DNA from: an uncultured Lachnospiraceae bacterium
GTDB taxonomy: Bacteria > Bacillota > Clostridia > Lachnospirales > Lachnospiraceae
Length of the DNA: 50,957 bases
NCBI GenBank assembly: GCA_910586955.1
Contig: CAJUMM010000011.1
Span: 1-50,957 of the forward strand
Reading direction: 5' to 3'
Shown: positions 34,110 to 43,157 of the stretch, in pieces
Layout: each line of letters begins with the position of its first letter
Position numbering within the stretch: position 1 is the first letter of the stretch
The notes under the pieces: generated by a model
The model's input: only the letters and a program-made list of their open reading frames with translations
Database searches by the model: none
What the model was told of the DNA's origin: nothing
Made by a program: the position numbers and the translations under genes

Positions 34110-35666
34110 ATGGAACAGAAGGAAAATCAGATTGTAAGAATGAAAGGCATTACAAAGAAGTTCCCGGGTGTAACGGCTCTGTCAAATGTAGATTTTGAAT
34201 TGGAGAAAGGTACGGTCCACGCGCTTATCGGAGAAAACGGGGCCGGGAAGTCTACCCTGATCAAAACCTTGATGGGTGTTTACGGTGATCAGTATGAAGG
34301 ACAGATTTTTATTGACGGGGAAGAAGTAAAGATCACGGGCCCCATTCAGGCGAGGGAACTGGGCATGCTTGCCATCTATCAGGATATTACCCTGGCCGGC
34401 CATCTCACCGTAGGAGAGAATTTCTTCCTGGGCTCTCTGCAGAAAAAGGGAGTTCTCATAGACTGGAACCGGGTTTACCGGGAGACAGGGGAAATCCTGG
34501 AGGATCTGGGGATTCAGGTCAATCCCCGAAGTATTCTCAATGATTTGACCGTTGCCCAGCAGGAGATGGTTTCCATTGCAAAGGCAGTGAAGGAGCAGGC
34601 AAAGGTCGTAATCTTTGATGAGCCTACGGCACTTTTGACAGATGAGGATACGAAGATTTTGTTTTCTATTATAGGGAAAATGAAGGAAAAGGGTATCGGC
34701 ATTATCTATATTTCCCACCGGATGGAGGAACTTTTTGAGGTCTGCGACAAGGCTACGGTTTTAAAAGACGGAGAGTATGTGGGGACGAAACAAATATCGG
34801 AGACCACGGAGGAAGAACTGGTATCCCTGATGGTAGGCAGGGAAGTGACGGATATGTACCAGATTGAACATGTGAAGCCAGGAGAGGAGGTTCTCCGGGT
34901 GGAGGGTATTACGAAAAAAGGCGTCTGTGAAAATATATCCTTCAAACTTCATAAGGGAGAAATTCTGGGATTGTTCGGCCTGGTGGGCTCCGGGCGGACA
35001 GAGACAATCCGGACCTTGTTCGGTGCGGAGCGCTTCGACAGCGGAACCGTCTACATGGAAGGTGAAAAGGTAGAGATTAAATCCCCCAGGGATGCCATTG
35101 CCAGAGGAATCGGCTTCCTTCCGGAGAACCGGCGGGAACAGGGGCTGTGCCTGGCTCTTGACATTACCACCAATATCAATCTTGCCACCTATGATGCTAT
35201 CAGCAAGGGGATTCACATCAATATCCGGAAGGAAAAAGAGATTGCGGAACAGTACAAAGACAAGATTAAGATCAAGACCCCTTCCATACAGCAGAAAATC
35301 CGGAATCTTAGCGGCGGAAACCAGCAGAAGGTTGTTATTTCCAAATGGCTGTGCCGGAACAGCAAAATTTTTATTTTTGACGAACCCACCGTGGGCATCG
35401 ACGTGCTGGCAAAGCGGGAAATTTACCGCTTGCTGGAGGAACTGGTGAAACAGGGAAATTCCATTATCCTGATCTCCTCCTACCTCCCAGAAGTGCTGGG
35501 ACTGGCGGACCGGCTCATTATTTTCCATGAGGGAAAGACAATGGGAGAGATCTCTTCGGAGGAGCTTCGGAAGTGTGAACATAATGATTTGGAAACGAGG
35601 GCTATTTTGGCTGCTTCGGGAATAAAGAACGATTCAAAAGGAGAAGAGGGATATGGCATTGGATAA
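34110..35666 (+). CDS. Sugar ABC transporter ATPase (RbsA type)
   Basis: The 518-residue protein carries two fused ABC domains, as in RbsA/MglA. Domain 1 has Walker A GENGAGKST (41-49) and Walker B VVIFDEPTALLTDED. Domain 2 has a degenerate Walker A region LVGSGRTET, the signature LSGGNQQK at about 400, and IFIFDEPTVGIDVLAK. It energises sugar uptake through the permease encoded next, with a 14-bp overlap. A GGGGCAG site precedes the ATG. Confidence 0.95.
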   Translation: MEQKENQIVRMKGITKKFPGVTALSNVDFELEKGTVHALIGENGAGKSTLIKTLMGVYGDQYEGQIFIDGEEVKITGPIQARELGMLAIYQDITLAGHLTVGENFFLGSLQKKGVLIDWNRVYRETGEILEDLGIQVNPRSILNDLTVAQQEMVSIAKAVKEQAKVVIFDEPTALLTDEDTKILFSIIGKMKEKGIGIIYISHRMEELFEVCDKATVLKDGEYVGTKQISETTEEELVSLMVGREVTDMYQIEHVKPGEEVLRVEGITKKGVCENISFKLHKGEILGLFGLVGSGRTETIRTLFGAERFDSGTVYMEGEKVEIKSPRDAIARGIGFLPENRREQGLCLALDITTNINLATYDAISKGIHINIRKEKEIAEQYKDKIKIKTPSIQQKIRNLSGGNQQKVVISKWLCRNSKIFIFDEPTVGIDVLAKREIYRLLEELVKQGNSIILISSYLPEVLGLADRLIIFHEGKTMGEISSEELRKCEHNDLETRAILAASGIKNDSKGEEGYGIG

Positions 35667-36600
35667 ATTTAAAGATAAAAAGTTTTTTTCGCATTTGTCG
35701 CTGTTGCTTATTTTAGTGGTAATCTGTGTGGTTTTAACCATTGTACGCCCTACATTTTTAAGCTATAAAAATATCTTCAATCTTCTGCGCAGCATGTCCA
35801 TTACCGGATTTATTGCCATTGGGATGACCTTTGTTATCATCACAGGGGGGATTGACCTGTCCGTAGGTTCCGTGGTGGGTTTTAGCAGTGTCATGTGCGG
35901 AATTTTAATGAAGGAAATGGGCTGGGCCGTACTGCCGGCACTTCTGGCCAATCTGTTTCTCTGCCTTCTGGTGGGACTTTTGAACGGAGTGCTGATTCAC
36001 TTCGGGAAGCTTCCGGAGTTTATCGCCACTTTGGGGACCATGCAGATGCTCCGGGGCCTTGCCATGCTGGTGACCAACGGACGCCTGATTTCGGGTCTGC
36101 CGGCAAGTTTTACGGATTTTGCCCAGATGAAGATTCTGGGGCTGCCCTCCCTCTGCGTGGTATGGCTTTTGGTGATTCTGCTGGCGGCGTACCTTTTAAA
36201 ATATTCTACTTACGGAAGAAATATTTACGCCATCGGCAGCAATAAGGAGGCTTCCAGGCTTAGCGGGATCAAGCTTGGGACTACCATCTGCACCACCTAT
36301 ATGTTCAATGCCCTCTGCGCATGTATTGCAGGTATTTTATTGACGGCCCGTGTGACAAGCGCACAGCCCTCCGCAGGGGAAGGATACGAAATGCAGGCCA
36401 TTGCGGCGGCAGTTATCGGCGGTGCAAGCCTGTCCGGTGCGGAAGGCTCGGTAGTAGGAACCGTAATAGGAGCGGTCATTATGGCAGTTCTCACCAACGG
36501 CGGCAATTTGCTGGGCATAAACTCTTTTATCATCGATATTGTAATCGGCGGACTGATTGTAATTGCAGTTTTGATTGAAAAGAACAAAGTTAAGAGGTGA
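35653..36600 (+). CDS. Sugar ABC transporter permease (RbsC type)
   Basis: The 315-residue inner-membrane permease belongs to the BPD_transp_2 family, with about ten hydrophobic segments. The signature IGMTFVIITGGIDLSVGSVV is present, and SRLSGIKLGTTICTTYMFNA matches the cytoplasmic EAA-like loop. Its start overlaps the ATPase gene by 14 bp. GGCATTGG-type coupling without a strong separate site suggests reinitiation. One permease gene would form a homodimer. Confidence 0.94.
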   Translation: MALDKFKDKKFFSHLSLLLILVVICVVLTIVRPTFLSYKNIFNLLRSMSITGFIAIGMTFVIITGGIDLSVGSVVGFSSVMCGILMKEMGWAVLPALLANLFLCLLVGLLNGVLIHFGKLPEFIATLGTMQMLRGLAMLVTNGRLISGLPASFTDFAQMKILGLPSLCVVWLLVILLAAYLLKYSTYGRNIYAIGSNKEASRLSGIKLGTTICTTYMFNALCACIAGILLTARVTSAQPSAGEGYEMQAIAAAVIGGASLSGAEGSVVGTVIGAVIMAVLTNGGNLLGINSFIIDIVIGGLIVIAVLIEKNKVKR

Positions 36601-36605
36601 ACTGG

Positions 36606-37436
36606 ATGCAGACAAAGGAATTGGAAAAAAAGGCAGTTGAGATCCGGAAGAAGACCTTGAAAATGATTTTCGAAGCCAAAGCGGGACATCTTGGGGGAAC
36701 CATGTCCATGGCGGATATTCTGGTAACATTGTTCTACGGCAGGATGAATCATGACCCCAAAAATCCCCGGATGAGGACGCGGGATCGCTTTATTCTAAGC
36801 AAAGGGCACAGCGTGGAGAGCTACTACAATGTGCTGGCGGATATGGGGTATTTTGACCCCAAGGAACTGGAGCAGTTTTCCCGGTACGGCTCCCGGCTGA
36901 TTGGGCATCCCAATAACAAAGTTCCGGGAATTGAAGTTTGCAGCGGCGCCCTGGGACATGGACTGTCCTGCGGCGTGGGAATGGCCCTGGGCTGCCGGAT
37001 GGACGGACTTTCAAGCTATATCTATGTAATGATGGGGGACGGAGAGCTTGCGGAGGGTTCCGTGTGGGAGGCGGCCATGGCTGCTGCCCATTACGGACTG
37101 GATCATCTGGTAGGAATTGTGGATCGGAATATGCTTCAAATCAGCGGCACCACGGAGGAAGTCATGAGGCTGGAGAATCTGGCGGAAAAGTGGGAAGCTT
37201 TTGGCTGGAAGGTGGCTGAAATTGACGGGAACCGTATTGAGGATATCCGGAAAGTCTTAGACAAGCTTCCTCTGGAAAAGGGAAAGCCAAACCTGATTCT
37301 GGCACACACCGTGAAGGCAAAGGGAATCTGTTTTGCAGAGAATATTGCAAAATGGCACCATGGTGTTCCAAACGAGGAACAGTATGCAGAGGCACTAAAA
37401 GCCTTGGAGGAGGAAGAAAGGAGGCTTAAGGAATGA
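36606..37436 (+). CDS. Transketolase, N-terminal (TPP pyrophosphate) subunit
   Basis: The 276-residue protein equals the first third of a transketolase. The TPP motif GDGELAEG (144-151) runs through SVWEAAMAAAHYGLDHL to GIVDRN. His28 (AGHLGG), His68 (SKGHS) and His101 (GHPN) correspond to substrate and cofactor histidines. It needs the next gene for activity. ATG 36606 is chosen after AGAGGTGA; a GTG at 36597 is less likely. The pair overlaps by four bases. Split transketolases of this type occur in dedicated sugar pathways, including apiose and sulfo-sugar breakdown. Confidence 0.94.
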   Translation: MQTKELEKKAVEIRKKTLKMIFEAKAGHLGGTMSMADILVTLFYGRMNHDPKNPRMRTRDRFILSKGHSVESYYNVLADMGYFDPKELEQFSRYGSRLIGHPNNKVPGIEVCSGALGHGLSCGVGMALGCRMDGLSSYIYVMMGDGELAEGSVWEAAMAAAHYGLDHLVGIVDRNMLQISGTTEEVMRLENLAEKWEAFGWKVAEIDGNRIEDIRKVLDKLPLEKGKPNLILAHTVKAKGICFAENIAKWHHGVPNEEQYAEALKALEEEERRLKE

Positions 37437-38380
37437 GTGAGATAAGAAAAGAAGCGGCCTGCCGGAACGCCTTTACCCAGGAGCTTTTAAAACAGGCCAG
37501 GGAAGATAAAAGGATCATTGCCCTGACCTCGGATGCCACGGGTTCCGTTTCCCTGGGGGATTTTTCAAGAGAGCTTCCCGGACAGTTTGTAGAAGTGGGA
37601 ATTGCGGAACAGAATCTGGTGGGGATCAGTGCAGGGCTGGCCTCCACCGGGAAGAAACCTTTTGCCTGCGGGCCGGCATCTTTTCTGGCGGCCCGGAGTT
37701 TCGAGCAGGTGAAAGTGGATGTGGCATATTCCGGAATGAATGTAAAGCTTATCGGAGTCAGCGGAGGGGTGAGTTACGGAGCCCTGGGCGAATCCCACTA
37801 TTCGGTGCAGGATCTGGCATCCATGAGGGCCATTGCCAATATGACTGTACTGCTTCCGGCAGACGCAGTCCAGACGGCCGCCCTTACCAGGGAACTGGTT
37901 TCTTTTGAAGGGCCGGTCTATATGAGAATGGGACGGGGAAAGGTTCCCTGTGTGTATGAGGGAAGGGAACACTTTGAGATCGGAAAAGCCTATTGCCTCA
38001 AAGAGGGCACGGACCTGACCTTGATAGCAGCGGGGGAAATGGTTGACAAAGTCCGGGAAGCGGCCCGGGAGCTGGAAGAGGCGGGAATAAAGGCCCGGGT
38101 TCTTGATATGTTTACCATAAAGCCTCTGGATGAAGAAGCCGTTATCCGGGCAGCCAGGGAGACAGGGGCTATTCTTACCGTAGAGGAACACAGTGTCTGC
38201 GGCGGCCTGGGTGGGGCAGTGGCCCAGACGGCAGCGGAGCACTGTCCGGTTCCCATGAGAATCCTGGGGCTGCCCTCCGAAGTCCTTGTGGGGGGAAGCT
38301 CCGGCGAGATTCACAGGCATTATGGGCTCTGTCCTTCCAACATTGTGAAGGAAGCGAAGAAGCTTGTGGAAAGGAAGTAG
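37433..38380 (+). CDS. Transketolase, C-terminal (pyrimidine-binding) subunit
   Basis: The 315-residue protein supplies the pyrimidine and C-terminal domains. The catalytic glutamate that activates TPP is Glu59 in VEVGIAEQNLVG. SYGALGESHYSVQDLASMR matches the substrate-phosphate-binding block, and VEEHSVCGGLGGAVAQ the C-terminal domain. With the preceding gene it forms a complete two-subunit transketolase, which moves a two-carbon ketol group between sugar phosphates. Translational coupling (ATGA) suggests equal amounts. Confidence 0.94.
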   Translation: MSEIRKEAACRNAFTQELLKQAREDKRIIALTSDATGSVSLGDFSRELPGQFVEVGIAEQNLVGISAGLASTGKKPFACGPASFLAARSFEQVKVDVAYSGMNVKLIGVSGGVSYGALGESHYSVQDLASMRAIANMTVLLPADAVQTAALTRELVSFEGPVYMRMGRGKVPCVYEGREHFEIGKAYCLKEGTDLTLIAAGEMVDKVREAARELEEAGIKARVLDMFTIKPLDEEAVIRAARETGAILTVEEHSVCGGLGGAVAQTAAEHCPVPMRILGLPSEVLVGGSSGEIHRHYGLCPSNIVKEAKKLVERK

Positions 38381-38387
38381 GTATTTC

Positions 38388-39869
38388 ATGAAGAAAGAGA
38401 AACGGTATATTCTGGCCGTAGATCAGAGCACCACAGGAACGAAAGCCATTCTTTTTAACCGGGAGGGGGTGCCCGTCCACAAATGCTATCTGGAACACCG
38501 CCAGTATTATCCCAGGCAGGGCTGGGTAGAGCATGATGGGGAGGAGCTTCTTGGAAATGTGAGGACGTTGATTTTCCGGGTCCTTGAAGAGGCCGGAGCA
38601 GAGGCTTCGGAAGTGGCATCCATTGCCCTCACAAATCAGAGGGAGACGGTGCTTATCTGGGATAAAACTACCGGAAAGCCCCTATACCATGCCATTGTCT
38701 GGCAGTGCAACCGGGGAATTGAGATCTGCAGGCGCCTTGACAGCCGGGAGGGATTTGCCGGAAAGGTAAAGGAAATTACAGGCCTGCCCCTTTCGGAGTA
38801 TTTCTCCGGGGCAAAATTGGCCTGGATGGTGGAACATGTTCCGGGAGTCCGGGATCTGATGGAACAGGACCGCCTGCTGTGGGGAACCATCGACAGCTGG
38901 CTTGTCTGGAATCTAAGTGTGGAAAAGGCTCATGTGACGGATTACACCAACGCCAGCAGAACCCAGCTTCTAGATTTGAGAAAGTGCTGCTGGGATCCGG
39001 AATTAATGGAGGCCTTCTCCCTGAAAGAATCCATGTTTCCCAGGCTGGTATCTTCCGATGAGATTGCGGGACATATGCAGATTGGGGAAGAACTGGTGCC
39101 TGTTTCCGGGCTTATCGGGGACTCCCAGGGAGCCCTTTTTGCCCAGACCGGTTTTGAGGACGGAATTAAGGTGACATACGGAACAGGATCTTCGGTGATG
39201 TACAATGTGGGGTCCCGCTATTGCCCTGCAGGCAGGCTGGCGGTCTCTGTGGCCTGTGCCTGTGAAGGGAAAGTAAACTATGCCTTGGAGGGCAACATCA
39301 ACAGCACCGGTGCGACCCTGAAATGGATGACCGATCAAATGGGACTGGTGGACCGGGTGGAAGAGGCGGAGGAACTGGCAGGACGAGTAGAGGATACCGG
39401 GGGAGTCTACCTGGTCCCGGCCTTTTCCGGCCTGGGCGCGCCCTATTGGGAGGGAGACGCTAAGGCAATCCTCTACGGCATGGATTTCGGAACCAGGAAG
39501 GAACACATTGTGCGGGCGATGCTGGAGTCTATCGCCTATCAGATCCGGGACGTGGTAGATTGTATCGAGGAGAGCGCCGGGGTGGAGATCACACAGATAC
39601 GTGCAGACGGAAAGCCCACGGAAAACAAGCTTTTGATGCAGTTCCAGGCGGATATCCTGAACAAGGAGATCGTGGTGAGCAAGGTACAGGAGGCCTCAGC
39701 CTACGGATCTGCCCTGCTGGCAGGGCTGGCTGTGGGATTCTGGGAGAAGGGGGAGATTAAATCCCTCCTAAAGACGGCAGGGCGGATTGTGCCCCGGATG
39801 GAGCAGGAGAAAGTTCAAACATATTACGACGGATGGAAGCATGCAGTGGCGGTATCCATCGGGAAATAG
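38388..39869 (+). CDS. FGGY carbohydrate kinase, glycerol-kinase-like
   Basis: The 493-residue kinase has the FGGY fold. The phosphate-1 motif is DQSTTGTKAILF (12-23). NQRETVLIWDK and HAIVWQCNRG are close to glycerol kinase. The catalytic aspartate is Asp245 in GLIGDSQGAL. SGLGAPYWEGDAKAI resembles the GlpK active-site wall, although GlpK has GAPYWDPDA. Because it sits between a transketolase and an isomerase-fold gene, it probably phosphorylates a ketose or branched sugar rather than glycerol. This is inference. ATG 38388 follows AAAGGAAG. Confidence 0.9.
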   Translation: MKKEKRYILAVDQSTTGTKAILFNREGVPVHKCYLEHRQYYPRQGWVEHDGEELLGNVRTLIFRVLEEAGAEASEVASIALTNQRETVLIWDKTTGKPLYHAIVWQCNRGIEICRRLDSREGFAGKVKEITGLPLSEYFSGAKLAWMVEHVPGVRDLMEQDRLLWGTIDSWLVWNLSVEKAHVTDYTNASRTQLLDLRKCCWDPELMEAFSLKESMFPRLVSSDEIAGHMQIGEELVPVSGLIGDSQGALFAQTGFEDGIKVTYGTGSSVMYNVGSRYCPAGRLAVSVACACEGKVNYALEGNINSTGATLKWMTDQMGLVDRVEEAEELAGRVEDTGGVYLVPAFSGLGAPYWEGDAKAILYGMDFGTRKEHIVRAMLESIAYQIRDVVDCIEESAGVEITQIRADGKPTENKLLMQFQADILNKEIVVSKVQEASAYGSALLAGLAVGFWEKGEIKSLLKTAGRIVPRMEQEKVQTYYDGWKHAVAVSIGK

Positions 39870-39881
39870 GAGAGACTTATT

Positions 39882-41288
39882 ATGAAAGACACATTTGGAA
39901 TTATTGTAACAAGCAGGGGGATCTTTCCCGGACATCTCATTGAGGAGGCGAAAAAGCAGATCTTTTCCCTGCTGGAAAAGCATGGCATGAATTATGTGAT
40001 TCTGCCGGCGGAGGCGACTCCCACAGGAGCAGTACAGACGGAAGGGGACGCCCGCAAGTGCGCAGAGCTGTTCCGCCAAAATGGAGATCGGATCAAAGGA
40101 ATCATCGTCTGCCTCCCGAACTTTGGGGAGGAAGCGCCGGTATTTTCTGCTATCAGCCAGGCAGATTTAAAGGTGCCGGTACTGATTCAGGCCTGTGATG
40201 ATAGGGATGACGAGCTGGACCTTGACCATCGCCGGGATGCTTTCTGCGGAAAGCTTTCCCTGTGCAACAATCTCTATTACGGAGGAATCCAATTTACCAA
40301 TACTGCTTTGCATACCTGCAGGCTGGACTCCGGGGAATTCGAGAAGGATCTGCTGCGCTTTGACCGGGTATGCTCCGTAGTCAGCAGAATGCGGCGGGCA
40401 AGAATCGGCCTGATTGGAATGCGTCCGGATGGCTTCCGGACCGTAAGGGTTTCTGAAAAGATCCTTCAGAGAAACGGAATTACCACCATTGTGACGGATC
40501 TGTCGGAGATCATCGCTTCGGCTCAAAAGATAGAGGATGAGAAGCAGATTCAGGAGACGGTGGAACAAATCAAAGCCTATGGAAAGGTGCCGGCTTCCAT
40601 TTCCCAGGAGAAGCTTAGGCTGCAGGCAAAACTCATCACGGCTGTGAAAAGCTGGCTGAAAGAAAACCGGTGTGATGCTTTCTGCATGCAGTGCTGGGAG
40701 TCCTTAGAGCGCAATTTCGGATGTGCGGCCTGCCTGGTCATGAGTATGCTGGGGGAAGAGGGCATTCCCGGTGCCTGCGAGTCGGATGTTATGGGTGCGG
40801 TCACTATGCTGGCGCTGAATGAGGCATCCGGCAATAAGAGCGCCTATATGGATTGGAACAACAATTTTACAGAGGACAGGAACGTGTGCATTAACCAGCA
40901 CTGCGGTAATTTCCCCAAGAGCTTTTTCGGCGTACCCGTTGAGATCTCCAATCTGGATGTGCTGGCTAAAGGCATGGGCAGTGAGATCTGCTTCGGAGCC
41001 TGCAAGGGCCAGGCGGCAGCGGGCCCTATGACTTATGCAAAGACAGCCACGGATGACTGCCGGGGCGTGATCAAAGCATATTTTGGGAACGGCCGGCTTC
41101 TGGAAGATCCGGTACCCTCTTTTGGCGCACTCTCGGTGTGGAAGGTTCCCAATCTTCAGAAATTGCTGAACTATATGTGCGAGAATGGTTTTGAGCATCA
41201 TGTAGCAACGGTCCGGGGAGAATGTGCGGATATCCTCAAGGAGGCTTTTGGGAAATACCTGGGATGGGAGGTTTACTGCCATGAGTGA
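39882..41288 (+). CDS. L-fucose/L-arabinose isomerase-fold protein
   Basis: The 468-residue protein resembles the C-terminal two-thirds of FucI/AraA-type isomerases (COG2407-like). Candidate metal ligands are Glu in MQCWESLERNFG, Glu/Asp in GACESDVMGAVTM, and His in CINQHCGNFP. It would interconvert an aldose and a ketose with a divalent metal. It lies 12 bp after the kinase and overlaps the E2 core gene by eight bases. Members of this family act on fucose, arabinose, sulfoquinovose and other sugars, so the name of the substrate stays open. Confidence 0.85.
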   Translation: MKDTFGIIVTSRGIFPGHLIEEAKKQIFSLLEKHGMNYVILPAEATPTGAVQTEGDARKCAELFRQNGDRIKGIIVCLPNFGEEAPVFSAISQADLKVPVLIQACDDRDDELDLDHRRDAFCGKLSLCNNLYYGGIQFTNTALHTCRLDSGEFEKDLLRFDRVCSVVSRMRRARIGLIGMRPDGFRTVRVSEKILQRNGITTIVTDLSEIIASAQKIEDEKQIQETVEQIKAYGKVPASISQEKLRLQAKLITAVKSWLKENRCDAFCMQCWESLERNFGCAACLVMSMLGEEGIPGACESDVMGAVTMLALNEASGNKSAYMDWNNNFTEDRNVCINQHCGNFPKSFFGVPVEISNLDVLAKGMGSEICFGACKGQAAAGPMTYAKTATDDCRGVIKAYFGNGRLLEDPVPSFGALSVWKVPNLQKLLNYMCENGFEHHVATVRGECADILKEAFGKYLGWEVYCHE

Positions 41289-42027
41289 GGAAAAGAAATT
41301 GTTTCAGGAAGGAAAGCCCCTAAAGGCGTCCTCCCGTCCCCTGACAGGAATGCGCAAAGCCATTTCCCAGAAAATGTGTGAGAGCTATTTCCAGAATCCT
41401 GTGGTGACACTGACCACGGAAATTGATATGACAGAGGCGGCAGGCTTCCGGAAAAAATGGAATGGAGAGCAGGAAGAGGAGGGCTGTAAGCTTAGTTTTC
41501 TGGATATGATAATAGCTGCCGTTGCCCATGCGCTCCACAACCATCCGTCTTTTAACGCCAGGCTGGAGGAACAGAAGATATACTTTCTGGATGAAGTCCA
41601 CGTAGGTTTTGCGGTGGATCTGAATGGAAGGGGACTGGTGGTTCCGGTGATACGGGATGCAGACGGGAGAAATCTGGCGGAACTGGCAGAGGAGAGGGCC
41701 CGCCTGGTGGAGAAGGTCTTAAGCGGCAGAGGGGAACCGGGGGATTTTTCAGGGGGAACATTTACCGTTACCAACCTGGGCTCCTATGGAATCGATGCTT
41801 TTACACCCATTATCAATGCTCCGGAATGTGGGATTCTGGGAGTGGGCAGGATTGTGAAAAAGCCTGTGGCAGTGGAGGATGAGGTGGTAATCCGCTCCCG
41901 GATGGTCTTAAGCCTGACCCACGATCACCGCCTGAATGATGGAGGTCCCGCAGCAAAATTCCTAAGGGAAATCGGGGACCGGCTGGAACATCCGGAATGG
42001 ATGAAAAAAGATTGCATAAAAATTTGA
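41281..42027 (+). CDS. 2-oxoacid dehydrogenase E2 acyltransferase core without lipoyl domain
   Basis: The 248-residue protein is only the trimeric catalytic core of an E2. The catalytic motif DHRLNDG (215-221) holds His216 and Asp220. SSRPLTGMRKAISQKMCESY is the usual start of the core, and FTVTNLGSYGIDAFTPIINA is the CoA-site region. No lipoyl or E1/E3-binding domain precedes it. The matching lipoyl domain is encoded 10 kb away, on the other strand, after the E1 genes. It would transfer an acyl group from lipoamide to CoA. GGGAGGT lies nine bases before the ATG. Confidence 0.92.
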   Translation: MSEEKKLFQEGKPLKASSRPLTGMRKAISQKMCESYFQNPVVTLTTEIDMTEAAGFRKKWNGEQEEEGCKLSFLDMIIAAVAHALHNHPSFNARLEEQKIYFLDEVHVGFAVDLNGRGLVVPVIRDADGRNLAELAEERARLVEKVLSGRGEPGDFSGGTFTVTNLGSYGIDAFTPIINAPECGILGVGRIVKKPVAVEDEVVIRSRMVLSLTHDHRLNDGGPAAKFLREIGDRLEHPEWMKKDCIKI

Positions 42028-42084
42028 AATATATTAAGATGATTTTATAAGCAACACCACTGGAAGCTTCTGGAGGTAGGATGA

Positions 42085-43137
42085 ATGTCAGTGATGACGA
42101 ATAAAGTGAGAATTGTTGATATCGCGCGGGCCCTCTCCGTTTCACCTGCAACCGTTTCTTTAGCGATTCATAATAAACCGGGTGTAAGCGATAAGGTCCG
42201 GGCGGACGTGCTGAAGACCTGCCGGGAGCTTGGATATGCCACAGAGAGCAAAACCCAGGGAGGGTCCGGTCCTCGCCTGCTCCGCCTGTGTATTTATAAA
42301 AAACACGGCCAGGTTGTCTGTGATACACAGTTTTTTTCGGAACTGATCGAGGGAATCGAATATGAGACAAAACAGAGCGGCTATGAGCTTTTGATTTCCT
42401 ATTACAATGAGAAGACGGACTCTCCGGAGCAGCTTCAGAAGTTCCTGTGCAGCGGGGAAGTGGCGGGATGTATTCTGCTGGCTACGGAGATGTTTGAAGA
42501 AGATCTGCAGGTGATTTCGGAGCTTACATGTCCTCTGGTGGTTCTGGATAATGTGTTTAAAAAAATCCGGGTAGCGGCAGACTACGTGTTGATTGACAAT
42601 GTAAACAGTATCTATGACATTACGGAGCATCTGATTTCCTGCGGACATACCAGGATTGGTTATGTAAAAAGCCGCTATGTCATTAACAACTTTAAGGAAA
42701 GAAAAAGAGGATACTGCCTGGCTTTAGGGGACCATCACCTGGAGTTTGACCCCAAATATGAGTTTGAGGTAGGCGCGGCTCCGGATACGGCCTATAAAGA
42801 TATGCTTAAGCATCTGGAGAAGGGAAGGGAGATTCCCACGGCACTGGTAGTTGAGAACGACTTGATTGCCTTCGGAGTCTTGAAAGCTTTGGAGGAGAAA
42901 GGGATCCGGGTCCCGGAGGATGTGTCCGTGGCCGGATTTGACGATGTGATGAATGTTGCGCTGGTGGAACCGGCCCTGTCTACGGTCCATGTCCACAAGG
43001 GGGCTATGGGCCGCGCAGCTGTGCGGCAGCTGGTCCGTTCCATTGAGGACAGGCAGAGCGGGCTGGAGGAATACTCCGTGGTTATGCGTATGAAGACGGA
43101 GCTGGTGAAGAGAGAAAGCGTAAAAGTATTGGGATAA
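42085..43137 (+). CDS. LacI-family transcriptional regulator
   Basis: The 350-residue regulator has an N-terminal LacI helix-turn-helix: VRIVDIARALSVSPATVSLA, then IHNKPGVSDKVRADVL. A ribose-binding-protein-like sensor domain (about 60-345) follows, with TEHLISCGHTRIGYV and VPEDVSVAGFDDVMNVAL. It probably controls the divergent promoters at 32642-32961 in response to the sugar or a phosphate. GGAGGT lies eight bases before ATG 42085. It is 57 bp downstream of the E2 gene, so it may be cotranscribed. Confidence 0.93.
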   Translation: MSVMTNKVRIVDIARALSVSPATVSLAIHNKPGVSDKVRADVLKTCRELGYATESKTQGGSGPRLLRLCIYKKHGQVVCDTQFFSELIEGIEYETKQSGYELLISYYNEKTDSPEQLQKFLCSGEVAGCILLATEMFEEDLQVISELTCPLVVLDNVFKKIRVAADYVLIDNVNSIYDITEHLISCGHTRIGYVKSRYVINNFKERKRGYCLALGDHHLEFDPKYEFEVGAAPDTAYKDMLKHLEKGREIPTALVVENDLIAFGVLKALEEKGIRVPEDVSVAGFDDVMNVALVEPALSTVHVHKGAMGRAAVRQLVRSIEDRQSGLEEYSVVMRMKTELVKRESVKVLG

Positions 43138-43157
43138 AATAAAAAAGGAGGAGTTAT

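Noticed and set aside
36606..38380. Two transketolase halves as a frameshifted pseudogene
   Set aside because: The genes overlap by a clean ATGA, both have complete domain ends, and split transketolases are common and functional.
37565..38389. 274-residue minus-strand frame opposite the transketolase C-terminal gene
   Set aside because: Shadow of a strongly conserved coding sequence; no ribosome site and no family.
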